Of a DNA stretch of 64,000 bases, positions 54,726 to 64,000 are shown piece by piece (within the stretch, counting starts at the first letter, position 1; each line of letters starts with the position of its first letter). The notes under the pieces were generated by a model that searched no databases, was not told the DNA's origin, and saw nothing but the letters and a program-made list of their open reading frames with translations. The translations under genes and the position numbers were made by a program. Source of the DNA: Marinobacter sp. S0848L (GTDB lineage: Bacteria; Pseudomonadota; Gammaproteobacteria; Pseudomonadales; Oleiphilaceae); NCBI RefSeq assembly GCF_023016065.1, contig NZ_JALKAQ010000002.1, forward strand, positions 62,001 to 126,000. Reading direction: 5' to 3'.

Positions 54726-55679
54726 TTCGCGCAGTTCCAGTGATGGTTGGGCGGTGTCCCACATGCGCTGGAAAGCCTCTTCTTTAAGTTTCAGCCGCCG
54801 CCCGGCGGTGAAATTGGCGAATCCTTCAGGTTTATTGAAGTCGTGGCGGCAGAGCAGGCCGTCGCGATCGACCACGATGAAGGCTTGGTCGTCTTGCGGA
54901 TAATCGTCGTTGATGACACGTAGTTCGATGCGGCTGGGCAATCGGCGCATCAGCTCGATCAGGCGGTGGCGTTTTTGTACCAGGGGTTTGTCGTCGTGTA
55001 TCAGAATGCGAACATCGCTCAGGCGGTGCTGGCGAGCAACGGCGGAAATCAGTTCGCGCAGCTGGTGGCGGTCGTACCGGTCATGGTCCAGTAGGCGATC
55101 GTAAATCCAGAGACGTTGTCTTGCCTGACCCACCAACGAATCCATCAGTCCCAGAAACGTGGATTCCTGGTCGAACAACCAGCTCTCGGTGTCTGTCCCC
55201 ATAATCAAGGGCTGTGCGCGATCCCTGAGCCCATGATGAGCGAGAGCCGGGGCCAGGCAGCGCATATCCAGATGAGGAATGCCGGCATCGTCATAGGGGG
55301 ATGAGCACACGTGAAAGCCGCTGCGCTGATAGAAACCGATAGCATGTTGCTGGGCTGAGAGCCTGAGTTCCTGATAGCGCCCGGAAGATTCTTTCAGCAG
55401 ATGCTGTATGAGAGCTTCGCCAATGCCTTGTCCGCGATATTCCGGCAGCACGGCCATGCGCCCGATGTAGCCGGTTTCTTCCAGGGCGGAGAACAGTCGC
55501 GCGGTGGCAATGGGCTGGTTGTTTGAATCGACCGCCAGGTAATGATCGGCGATCTCGTCTGTGTCATCCCACTCCAATTCCGCTGGCACTTGTTGTTCAT
55601 CGATAAACACCCGTTGGCGGATATCGCGGATGGAGCCGGGAGCCAGTTGCCAGCTGTATTTGCGGAATCGTGGAGTCAT
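54714..55679 (-). CDS. GNAT acetyltransferase fused to a C-terminal domain (DUF7931-like)
   Basis: A 321-residue two-domain protein. The N-terminal 145 residues form a GNAT domain (RQRVFIDEQQVP, GYIGRMAVLPEYRGQGIGEAL with the acetyl-CoA loop, FYQRSGFHVC). The C-terminal 170 residues (from about 165, ESWLFDQESTFLGLMDSLVG) resemble a phospholipase-D-like fold but lack the HKD motif. It starts three bases after roxA on the same strand. Substrate unknown. Confidence 0.82.
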   Translation of the reverse strand: MTPRFRKYSWQLAPGSIRDIRQRVFIDEQQVPAELEWDDTDEIADHYLAVDSNNQPIATARLFSALEETGYIGRMAVLPEYRGQGIGEALIQHLLKESSGRYQELRLSAQQHAIGFYQRSGFHVCSSPYDDAGIPHLDMRCLAPALAHHGLRDRAQPLIMGTDTESWLFDQESTFLGLMDSLVGQARQRLWIYDRLLDHDRYDRHQLRELISAVARQHRLSDVRILIHDDKPLVQKRHRLIELMRRLPSRIELRVINDDYPQDDQAFIVVDRDGLLCRHDFNKPEGFANFTAGRRLKLKEEAFQRMWDTAQPSLELRELPI

Positions 55680-55682
55680 TGC

Positions 55683-56834
55683 TTACTCGAAGTACACGGA
55701 GCCTTGGTTGTACAGCGTGGTTAGCAGGCCCACAAGCGCTTCATCCTCAGCAAAGGATGCCAGCTTGGATGGATCGATGCGGGCACCTGAGCACAGAAGA
55801 GGCGCGATCGGTTGAGCATCACCTCTCAGTAAATATTGTTCGCCGTCTACGAACAGGGCGGTTTCGCCTTCAAATTCGTGGTAGGCGAAGCGCGACCCTT
55901 CGTTCCAGCGTAGCTGCTCACCGGCTTCGATGGCTGCAATCAGGTCTTCGGGCGTTGCGGGCTCTTCCGCAGGCACGACGATATCGAGGCTTTTCGGGGC
56001 CGTGGTGTATTGGCCAAACCAGAGCGCCAGTTTGCGACGGTCGCTGATTTGTTCGCGAATAACGTGATCAAGGCGATCAATCACGTCCGGAGAAATAGTG
56101 CCGGGGTTGTCCTGAACTTTTAGGTCGGGGTCGCCCAGATGCTCCGCGGCTTTTTCCTGGTTGCACAGGAAATCGGTAAAGCCGGTCAGCATGTCATCGA
56201 TCGTCGGCGCTCGGAAGCCGATCGACAAGGTAATGCAATCGTCTTCAGCAACACCGTGGTGGCCGACTCCGGGAGGAAGGTAAAGCATGTCGCCCGGTGC
56301 CAGTGTGACGGTTTCTTCTCCGTCCCAGCTGCTGAGGATTCTCAGGGGCGTGCCTTCAACTCTGGGGGAGGTGTGGTCGCAATGACCACCAAAGGTCCAG
56401 CGCCGATGGCCCTCTGCCTGCAGCAAAAACACATCGTATTGGTCGTAATGCGGGCCTACGCTGCCGCCCTTGGGCGCATAGCTGGCCATGATGTCATCCA
56501 GCCGCCAGTTGGGCACGAAACGAAACGCTTCCAGCAAATCGGATATTTCCGGCACCCAATGGTCGAGGCCTTGAACCAGTAAAGTCCAATCCTGATCCGG
56601 GAGGGTGCTGAACCGTTCCGGTGTGAACGGGCCGTTGTGTAGTTGCCAGGGCTTACCCGATTCGTTTTCAAGAACGATGCGGGATTCCACGGCTTCTTCA
56701 CAGGCCAGACCCGCCAGTTCGTCCGGGCTGACCGGGCACTGGAAGCCGGGGAATGCCTGACGGATGACGAGGGGCTTCTTCTGCCAGTAGTCGCGCAGAA
56801 ATTCAGAGGCTGTCAGTCCGCCAAGCATATCCAT
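55683..56834 (-). CDS. roxA: RoxA-like ribosomal protein uL16 arginine hydroxylase (JmjC cupin)
   Basis: A 383-residue 2-oxoglutarate/Fe(II) oxygenase. The iron-binding His129-x-Asp131 (GPHYDQYD) and His192 or His193 (PGVGHHGV) are visible. The length and the C-terminal winged-helix region fit YcfD/RoxA, which hydroxylates an arginine of ribosomal protein uL16. GGAG precedes the ATG. A GNAT-fusion gene follows three bases later. Confidence 0.92.
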   Translation of the reverse strand: MDMLGGLTASEFLRDYWQKKPLVIRQAFPGFQCPVSPDELAGLACEEAVESRIVLENESGKPWQLHNGPFTPERFSTLPDQDWTLLVQGLDHWVPEISDLLEAFRFVPNWRLDDIMASYAPKGGSVGPHYDQYDVFLLQAEGHRRWTFGGHCDHTSPRVEGTPLRILSSWDGEETVTLAPGDMLYLPPGVGHHGVAEDDCITLSIGFRAPTIDDMLTGFTDFLCNQEKAAEHLGDPDLKVQDNPGTISPDVIDRLDHVIREQISDRRKLALWFGQYTTAPKSLDIVVPAEEPATPEDLIAAIEAGEQLRWNEGSRFAYHEFEGETALFVDGEQYLLRGDAQPIAPLLCSGARIDPSKLASFAEDEALVGLLTTLYNQGSVYFE

Positions 56835-56849
56835 GGTGCTGCTCCAGAT

Positions 56850-58232
<1,383 letters not shown>

Positions 58233-58292
58233 TCATCAAAGAATCGGATAAGAATAGTAGGGGGTCTATGATACACCAGCCCGCGTCGCGAA

Positions 58293-58913
58293 TCAGCGCA
58301 ACAACTCGCGGGCGTGGTTGACCACTTTTTTACGGGCAAAAATCAGTTGCCAGCGACGGCCGCCGCATTGTCGCCAAAGCACCGCGGAACGAATACCGGC
58401 AAGGAGCAGCGCGCGAACCTTGGCGGCATTCTCGTCTTGCTGCAGGACTTGCGGATTGCCGCTGACCTGAATGCGCAAACGGAAGGTGCTGATAGTATCG
58501 GTGTAGATCGAGGCCAGATTGCCAATCAGATTACTGTGGTTGTAACCAAAATGGCTGGCAGTATGCCGTGCTTGTTCGATGCGGCTACCGATCACGTCAA
58601 GAAGGTCCGGGCTGCTTTTGAGCTTGGATTCCAGTTGCACCAGATTCAGCACATAGCGAAGTGTTTCAACATCCTCCGCGCCACTTTGCTGAGCCAGAGA
58701 GGTTGACAGTGCTTTCAGGCCTTCCCGTATATCGGACAACTCGCCACCGTACACGTCGAGAGTAGATGCGGGGTCGGTGGCAAACAGTGAGCGCAGCGAG
58801 GTTTCCAGGCTCTCTTCGTCGCACGTTCCTTTATGCGCAACTTGCTGAACCAAAGAGGCCGCCTGAAACAATCCGGCCAAGGCTAAGGTCTGGTCGTGCA
58901 GAGTGCGGCTCAT
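58293..58913 (-). CDS. hflD: HflD, high-frequency-lysogenisation-type protein
   Basis: A 206-residue helical protein with the HflD pattern: [20 protein letters not shown], then [19 protein letters not shown], and a C-terminal [18 protein letters not shown]. In E. coli HflD is membrane-peripheral and binds the lambda CII protein; its cellular role is unclear. It overlaps mnmA by four bases, as in E. coli. Confidence 0.92.
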   Translation of the reverse strand: MSRTLHDQTLALAGLFQAASLVQQVAHKGTCDEESLETSLRSLFATDPASTLDVYGGELSDIREGLKALSTSLAQQSGAEDVETLRYVLNLVQLESKLKSSPDLLDVIGSRIEQARHTASHFGYNHSNLIGNLASIYTDTISTFRLRIQVSGNPQVLQQDENAAKVRALLLAGIRSAVLWRQCGGRRWQLIFARKKVVNHARELLR

Positions 58914-60088
58914 GAACGCGCCTCAGCCGTATGGTTTTGATCCAAACGGCCTGGCAGTTCTTCGTTGTCGCGCCAGGTTTCTTCGATGACGCCACCGCCG
59001 AGGCACACGTCGTCGACATAAAATACTACCGACTGACCGGGTGTCACCGCCCGCTGGGCCTCGTCAAACACAACTTTCACGCCGCCGTCGATAACTGTGA
59101 CCTCACAATCCTGATCCGGCTGGCGATAACGGGTTTTTGCCTTGCAGCGGAACTGCCTGGACGGTGCGTCGCCGGCAATCCAGTCTATCGGGCCGGATAC
59201 CAGCCCACGGGAGAACAGCAGCGGATGGTGTTTGCCTTGCACTGCAACCAGCACGTTTCGACTCAAGTCTTTTTCGGCGACGTACCAGGGATCATCGCCG
59301 TATTTGGCCAGCCCACCAATGCCCAGGCCTTGGCGCTGACCAATGGTGTGGTACATCAATCCCTGATGCTTACCGATCACTTCGCCATCCGGGGTTTCAA
59401 TGTTGCCGGGCTGGGCGGGCAGATACTGTTTCAGGAAATCGGTAAATTTGCGCTCGCCGATGAAACAGATGCCGGTGGAATCTTTTTTGTCGTGGGTGAC
59501 AAACCCTTGCTCTTCCGCGATGCGGCGTACTTCGGGTTTTTCCAGTTCACCCACCGGGAACAGAGTACGGGCAATGCGATCACCGGATACGGCGTGCAGG
59601 AAGTAGCTTTGGTCTTTGTTCGGGTCCAGTCCTTTCAGCAGTTCGGCTTTACCGCTGCCATCGTTCAAAGGGCGTTGCCGGGTGTAGTGGCCCGTTGCGA
59701 TGTAATCAGCACCAAGGGTTACGGCGTAGTCTAAGAACGCCCGGAATTTTACTTCCTTGTTGCACAAGATGTCGGGGTTGGGGGTGCGCCCGGCACTGTA
59801 TTCTGACAAAAAATGCTCGAATACCCGGTCCCAGTATTCCGCGGCAAAGCTGGCGGTATGCAATTTGATGCCAATGGCGTCGGCCACCGCTTGCGCGTCG
59901 GCAAGATCGGTCATCGCGGTACAGTATTCCGTGCCGTCGTCTTCGTCCCAGTTCTTCATGAACAGGCCTTCCACCTGGTAGCCTTGGTCTTTCAACAACC
60001 AAGCGGCAACCGAAGAGTCTACACCGCCGGACATGCCAACGATGACGCGGGTGTTTTCTGGGGCTTTGGAATCTGGATGTGAAGTCAT
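58910..60088 (-). CDS. mnmA: MnmA, tRNA-specific 2-thiouridylase
   Basis: A 392-residue PP-loop enzyme with SGGVDSS (20-26) and the two catalytic Cys, Cys109 ([10 protein letters not shown]) and Cys208 ([12 protein letters not shown]). It thiolates U34 of Lys, Glu and Gln tRNAs, with sulfur relayed by TusA (41459). The final ATGA overlap leads into hflD. Confidence 0.97.
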   Translation of the reverse strand: MTSHPDSKAPENTRVIVGMSGGVDSSVAAWLLKDQGYQVEGLFMKNWDEDDGTEYCTAMTDLADAQAVADAIGIKLHTASFAAEYWDRVFEHFLSEYSAGRTPNPDILCNKEVKFRAFLDYAVTLGADYIATGHYTRQRPLNDGSGKAELLKGLDPNKDQSYFLHAVSGDRIARTLFPVGELEKPEVRRIAEEQGFVTHDKKDSTGICFIGERKFTDFLKQYLPAQPGNIETPDGEVIGKHQGLMYHTIGQRQGLGIGGLAKYGDDPWYVAEKDLSRNVLVAVQGKHHPLLFSRGLVSGPIDWIAGDAPSRQFRCKAKTRYRQPDQDCEVTVIDGGVKVVFDEAQRAVTPGQSVVFYVDDVCLGGGVIEETWRDNEELPGRLDQNHTAEARS

Positions 60089-60139
60089 TTGCCTATTGAT
60101 AACCGATTAGAAAGCGGCGATTTTACCACCTTGTGAGGG

Positions 60140-60589
60140 TTACGTCTGTCCGTCGATCACGACTTCAAGGGGGAATTGACGACCGTCTCGGTAATCCTCG
60201 ATGCATTGCAGCACCAAAGGGCTGCGTAGTTTGCTTCCGAGATCCCGAATCTCGTCTATCGTCAGCCAGTGCGGTGCGATGATGCCGTTGTCCAGTTCGT
60301 CCGTGATCTTGCGAACCGGCTTGGCCGCGTAACAAAAGCGGTGATAGGTCACGCCGTTGGTCGGGGCTTTGTAGGTGTAAATACCCAGAAAATAAGTGGG
60401 TTCAACCTCCCAGCCCGTTTCTTCCAAGGTTTCCCGGCAGGCGGCCTCGAGGATCAGCTCGTCTTCTTCAATGTGTCCAGCCGGTTGATTAAAAACAACC
60501 TGACCGTTACTGAGTTCTTCGACCAGCAGGAATCGGCCTTGATCGTCTTCAGCAATGACAGCAACGGTTGCATGGGGTTTCCAGATCAT
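60140..60589 (-). CDS. nudJ: NudJ-type Nudix hydrolase
   Basis: A 149-residue protein whose Nudix box runs from Gly38 (AGHIEEDELILEAACRETLE), with Arg52-Glu53 and Glu56-Glu57 binding the metal. Placement before mnmA and the start MIWKPHATVAVI match NudJ (phosphatase for thiamine pyrophosphate and nucleotides in E. coli). It overlaps rluE by four bases. Confidence 0.92.
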   Translation of the reverse strand: MIWKPHATVAVIAEDDQGRFLLVEELSNGQVVFNQPAGHIEEDELILEAACRETLEETGWEVEPTYFLGIYTYKAPTNGVTYHRFCYAAKPVRKITDELDNGIIAPHWLTIDEIRDLGSKLRSPLVLQCIEDYRDGRQFPLEVVIDGQT

Positions 60590-61233
60590 TTTGAGAGGGT
60601 CCTCCTTTGGGGGCGGCGTGCTTTCGGTGAGCGAGAGCCGGTTCGGTGCGGCTTGCCGGGGGATGCCATTGGCGCGTCTGGAAGGTGCACGTGCTCTATG
60701 CGAAATTCGCCCGGCTTTAGCGTGCCAAGTGTCCAGTCACCAATTCGGTAACGGATCAATCTCAGGGTAGGGTAACCAACGGCCGCTGTCATTCTGCGTA
60801 CCTGGCGGTTGCGACCTTCCGTAATGGTGAGCTCAATCCAGCTGGTGGGAATGGTTTCCCGGTGCCGAACGGGTGGGTTACGTGGCCACAGGTCAGGTGC
60901 GTCAAGTTTGCGGGCTTTCGCTGGGCGTGTCGGGCCGTCTTTCAGGTCCACGCCTCGGGATAGCTGGTCAATGGCAGCGTCCGATATGTCGCCTTCCACT
61001 TGGGCCCAGTAGGTTTTAGGCATTTTGTTGCGTGGCGAGGCGATGCGGTGTTGCAGGGGACCGTGATCCGTTAGCAGAAGCAGACCTTCGGAATCGTAGT
61101 CCAGCCGTCCAGCCGCGTAAAAACCCGGTTTTTTGATCCACTCTGCGAGGGTTGCCCGAGGGTTTTTGGGGCGCTCATCCGTGAATTGGCTGAGAACCTG
61201 AAACGGTTTGTTAAACAGGATGATGTCCGCCAT
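60586..61233 (-). CDS. rluE: RluE, 23S rRNA pseudouridine synthase
   Basis: A 215-residue RsuA-family synthase without an S4 domain. GRLDYDSEGLLLL (from 42) includes the catalytic Asp45, and ITEGRNRQVRRM is the second motif. The basic tail contains KARRPQRR. RluE modifies U2457 of 23S rRNA in E. coli. Its stop overlaps the nudJ start. Confidence 0.93.
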   Translation of the reverse strand: MADIILFNKPFQVLSQFTDERPKNPRATLAEWIKKPGFYAAGRLDYDSEGLLLLTDHGPLQHRIASPRNKMPKTYWAQVEGDISDAAIDQLSRGVDLKDGPTRPAKARKLDAPDLWPRNPPVRHRETIPTSWIELTITEGRNRQVRRMTAAVGYPTLRLIRYRIGDWTLGTLKPGEFRIEHVHLPDAPMASPGKPHRTGSRSPKARRPQRRTLSK

Positions 61234-61366
61234 TCACAGATTCCTGTCAGTTGCGGGTGGGCTAAGCTGACAAGCCTACTGTAATGGAAGCAATGAAAAA
61301 AGGATGGGTGTTGGCTCCCACCGGTGGATACCGGCAGGGAAGCGGTTGTGCCGGGCCGGGAGTGGC

Positions 61367-61624
61367 TCAGGCGTTTGCGGCTCGGGCGTCGTGCTGCGCG
61401 GGTGTGGTGTCGCTTGCGGCGACATCCGGCACGATGTTCACTGCATGAACGCCTTTGTCACTCGGCTTTTTATCAAACGTGACTGCCTGACCAGCTTTAA
61501 GGGTTTTGTAGCCTTCAATCTGGATGGAAGAAAAGTGCGCGAACAAATCGTCGCTGCAGCCGTCTTCTATAATGAAGCCGTATCCCTTGGCGTTGTTGAA
61601 CCACTTAACCTTGCCCCTCGGCAT
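61367..61624 (-). CDS. cspD: CspD-like cold-shock-domain protein
   Basis: An 85-residue protein. The cold-shock domain has RNP1 KWFNNAKGYGFI (7-18) and RNP2 DLFAHFS (26-32). The Ala-rich tail is longer than in small Csp proteins. CspD inhibits replication in stationary phase in E. coli. It is divergent from clpS-clpA, as in other gammaproteobacteria. GGGAG precedes the ATG. Confidence 0.94.
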   Translation of the reverse strand: MPRGKVKWFNNAKGYGFIIEDGCSDDLFAHFSSIQIEGYKTLKAGQAVTFDKKPSDKGVHAVNIVPDVAASDTTPAQHDARAANA

Positions 61625-61848
61625 GATGAACTCCCCCGTCCCTTAGCTGTCTCTTTTATTATTGGAGTGTTTATCCGTTGATAAACTTTCGCTGCATTCC
61701 GTTACATTAAATTACATACAATGTTAACTGTCGACCAATCAGGTTTCTGAGTCAAGGGTCACAGCTGATTGAATAAGTGTTTCATCAGGGTATGGAATCG
61801 GTATCATGTTCTCAGAGTCATAGATCCTGCGCTGGAATAGGTGCTTGC

Positions 61849-61880
61849 CTTGAAAATGTCTGGCCAGGTAACCACATTAA
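61849..61880 (+). promoter_or_regulatory. candidate heat-shock promoter of clpS-clpA
   Basis: CTTGAAA (61849-61855), 16 bases, then CCACATTAA (61872-61880) resembles the sigma32 pattern, 33 bases before the clpS ATG. The -35 matches well; the spacer is at the long end. Confidence 0.4.
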
Positions 61881-61912
61881 GATAGCCATCCGAATAATCG
61901 GTACATAGAACC

Positions 61913-62272
61913 ATGCGGACAATTGAAAATTCTCTACTAATATTTAATCAGGGGGAGGACGACCAGCCCGGGCGTCAAGATGGGGTGAGTGTAGCGCCCG
62001 AGAAGCCGGCCCTGAAGCGTCCCGCCCGCTTTAGGGTGTTGCTCCTGAATGATGATTACACCCCGATGGATTTTGTGGTGGAAGTGTTGATGACGTTCTT
62101 CGGTATGAACGAAGAGAAGGCGACGCAGGTGATGCTGCTCGTCCATACGCAAGGAAAGGCCGTATGTGGGGTATATACCCGCGACATCGCAGAAACGAAA
62201 GCGGCGCAGGTGAACCAGTATTCTTCAGAATGCGAACACCCGTTGCTTTGCGAGATAGAACGCGCGGACTGA
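61913..62272 (+). CDS. clpS: ClpS, ClpA adaptor protein
   Basis: A 119-residue N-degron adaptor. [16 protein letters not shown] and [19 protein letters not shown] match ClpS, and the final [14 protein letters not shown] is typical. About 35 residues precede the conserved domain. No good ribosome-binding site is seen before the ATG; an unused purine-rich GGGGGAGGA lies at 61951-61959 inside the gene. It precedes clpA by 18 bases. Confidence 0.96.
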   Translation: MRTIENSLLIFNQGEDDQPGRQDGVSVAPEKPALKRPARFRVLLLNDDYTPMDFVVEVLMTFFGMNEEKATQVMLLVHTQGKAVCGVYTRDIAETKAAQVNQYSSECEHPLLCEIERAD

Positions 62273-62290
62273 CAGACCTAGGGGTAGCCC

Positions 62291-64000
62291 ATGCTGAGTA
62301 AAGATCTTGAATTTACGCTGAATACAGCCTTCAAAAATGCCCGCGACAAGCGCCATGAATTCATGACCGTGGAGCATTTAATGTTGGCTCTTCTGGAAAA
62401 TGAATCGGCAGTGGGAGTGTTAAAGGCCTGTGGTGCAGACCTCAAGCAGCTTGAGGATGAATTGATTGAGTTTGTTGATTCCACAACACCGCTGATTCCG
62501 TCCAGCGACGGCGACCGGGAAACCCAACCAACACTTGGTTTTCAGCGTGTGCTGCAGCGGGCCGTGTTCCACGTTCAGTCCTCGGGCAAAAAAGAAGTGA
62601 CTGGCGCTAATGTGCTGGTGGCCATCTTTAGTGAACAGGAAAGTCAGGCGGTCTATGTTCTCAAGAAGCAGAACATTGCCCGGATCGACGTGGTGAATTT
62701 TGTTTCTCACGGTATTTCCCGTGTCCAGGGTGCCGAGGATCAGGAAGGAACCGATCACGCAGCGCAGGAAGATGCAGGCGAAGAAAGCGGCCATGCACGC
62801 CCGTTGGAAAGTTACGCTGCAAACCTGAACGAGCAAGCCCGCGAAGGGCGTATTGATCCTTTGATCGGTCGAGAGGTCGAGGTAGAGCGGGTTGTGCAGA
62901 TTTTGGCTCGCCGCCGGAAAAACAACCCGTTGCTGGTGGGCGAGGCTGGCGTGGGTAAAACCGCCATTGCAGAAGGCTTGGCCCGGCGCATTGTTGACGG
63001 TGAAGTGCCGGACATCATCTCGGACGCGGTGGTTTACTCGCTTGATATGGGCGCCTTGCTGGCGGGTACAAAATACCGTGGCGACTTCGAAAAGCGCCTG
63101 AAAGGGCTGCTCGGCGATTTGAAAAAGCAGGAACACGCGATTTTGTTCATTGATGAAATCCACACCATCATCGGCGCCGGGTCGGCCTCGGGTGGCGTGA
63201 TGGATGCGTCCAACCTGCTGAAGCCCATGCTCAGTTCCGGTGAGTTGCGTTGCATCGGTTCGACGACTTATCAGGAGTTCCGGGGCATCTTCGAGAAAGA
63301 CAGCGCCCTGGCGCGTCGTTTCCAGAAGATTGATGTCAACGAGCCGAGCGTGGACGACACGTATCAGATCCTCAAGGGCCTGAAACCAAGCTTTGAAAAG
63401 CACCATGACCTGACCTATACCGATCAGGCGCTCAGGGTTGCAGCAGAGCTGGCGGACCGCTACATCACCGACCGGCACATGCCGGACAAAGCCATTGATG
63501 TGATTGATGAAGCGGGCGCGCGCCAGCGTCTGCAGCCGGAAGACAAACGCAAGAAATCGGTTGAAGTGGTTGATATTGAGGATGTGGTGGCCAGCATTGC
63601 CCGGATTCCGCCGAAGAATGTGTCCACCAGCGACAAAGATCTTCTGCGCAATCTGGAGCGCAACCTGAAGATGGTTGTGTTTGGGCAAGACCCGGCGATC
63701 GAATCTCTGTCTACCGCCATCAAGCTGGCTCGTGCAGGCTTGAAAGCGCCAGAGAAACCGGAAGGCGCATTCTTGTTCGCAGGTCCGACCGGGGTGGGTA
63801 AAACCGAGGTGACCAAGCAGTTGGCCAAAGTTCTGGGTATCGAGCTGGTCCGCTTTGATATGTCGGAATACATGGAACGACACACCGTGTCGCGCTTGAT
63901 TGGCGCGCCTCCGGGCTACGTGGGTTATGACCAGGGCGGGCTGCTGACTGAGGCAGTCAACAAGCACCCGCACTGTGTGTTGCTGCTGGATGAAATCGAA
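62291..64000 (+). CDS. clpA: ClpA, unfoldase subunit of ClpAP (partial, 3' end outside window)
   Basis: The first 570 residues of ClpA. The N-domain (about 1-145) starts [20 protein letters not shown]. The first AAA+ module has Walker A GEAGVGKT (217-224) and Walker B LFIDEIH. The second has GPTGVGKT (498-505) and stops at the window edge in LLLDEIE, its Walker B. There is no sign of the long coiled-coil insert of ClpB. It partners with ClpP (2949) and is steered by ClpS just upstream. Confidence 0.98.
   Translation, partial: MLSKDLEFTLNTAFKNARDKRHEFMTVEHLMLALLENESAVGVLKACGADLKQLEDELIEFVDSTTPLIPSSDGDRETQPTLGFQRVLQRAVFHVQSSGKKEVTGANVLVAIFSEQESQAVYVLKKQNIARIDVVNFVSHGISRVQGAEDQEGTDHAAQEDAGEESGHARPLESYAANLNEQAREGRIDPLIGREVEVERVVQILARRRKNNPLLVGEAGVGKTAIAEGLARRIVDGEVPDIISDAVVYSLDMGALLAGTKYRGDFEKRLKGLLGDLKKQEHAILFIDEIHTIIGAGSASGGVMDASNLLKPMLSSGELRCIGSTTYQEFRGIFEKDSALARRFQKIDVNEPSVDDTYQILKGLKPSFEKHHDLTYTDQALRVAAELADRYITDRHMPDKAIDVIDEAGARQRLQPEDKRKKSVEVVDIEDVVASIARIPPKNVSTSDKDLLRNLERNLKMVVFGQDPAIESLSTAIKLARAGLKAPEKPEGAFLFAGPTGVGKTEVTKQLAKVLGIELVRFDMSEYMERHTVSRLIGAPPGYVGYDQGGLLTEAVNKHPHCVLLLDEIE

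Noticed and set aside
61234-61366. Terminator of cspD
   Set aside because: Several GC-rich short repeats and a T run on the minus strand exist, but no single stem directly before the T run is convincing.
62420-63973. 517-codon open frame antisense to clpA
   Set aside because: Lies wholly opposite clpA; its residues are the shadow of conserved ClpA motifs.

Overview
The window looks like core chromosome from a marine gammaproteobacterium, most likely Marinobacter or a close relative. This is inferred from protein resemblance and gene order: tig-clpP-clpX-lon-hupB-ppiD, hexR/zwf-pgl-eda, a full ccoNOQP-ccoGHIS set, PHA synthase with a phasin, and cspD/clpS-clpA. Coding density is high. I see no insertion sequences, phage genes, CRISPR arrays or rRNA, and no gene interrupted by a frameshift. 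The first gene (folD) and the last (clpA) are cut by the window edges.

Layout. 1-1261: folD (minus), then tRNA-Pro, -Arg, -His and -Leu behind a strong sigma70-type promoter. 1482-10046: a protein-quality-control block (trigger factor, ClpP, ClpX, Lon, HU, PpiD), with clear hairpin terminators after tig, clpX, hupB and ppiD. 10088-17391: Entner-Doudoroff metabolism, with hexR divergent from the overlapping zwf-pgl-eda genes, then pyruvate kinase divergent from edd. 17423-20260: a uracil-DNA-glycosylase-like protein, PHA synthase and phasin. 20575-25163: a four-gene envelope operon (C39-type cysteine peptidase, FapF-like coiled-coil beta-barrel, FadL-like barrel, lipoprotein with DUF4124-like and MalM-like parts). 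It resembles the export half of the Pseudomonas Fap amyloid system without its fibre subunits, and is the least explained system here.

25171-28552: polysaccharide deacetylase, J-domain protein, TetR regulator and ttcA. 28556-37154 (minus): the cbb3 oxidase structural genes ccoNOQP followed by the assembly genes ccoG, ccoH, ccoI, ccoS and a UreH/TauE-like membrane protein. Two degenerate FNR/Anr-like boxes lie before ccoN, and a long stem-loop separates ccoP from ccoG. 37343-46785: a hydrolase, a diguanylate cyclase, rlmM, a monooxygenase-fold protein, tusA, dsbD, epmC, rhlB and pdxB. 46859-54725: htpX, a small unknown protein, alaA-like aminotransferase, glutathione peroxidase with an OhrR-type regulator (and OhrR-box-like sequence upstream), a hybrid histidine kinase, an unknown membrane-anchored protein and a LysR regulator. 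54714-61233 (minus): a GNAT/C-terminal-domain fusion, roxA, purB, hflD, mnmA, nudJ and rluE. 61367-64000: cspD divergent from clpS-clpA.

Themes. Proteostasis genes sit at both ends (Tig, ClpPX, Lon, PpiD; HtpX, ClpS, ClpA), several behind heat-shock-like promoters. Many genes modify the translation machinery: TtcA, TusA and MnmA (tRNA thiolation), RlmM and RluE (23S rRNA), RoxA (ribosomal protein hydroxylation) and EpmC (EF-P hydroxylation). All assignments come from reading motifs and gene order; no database search was run.
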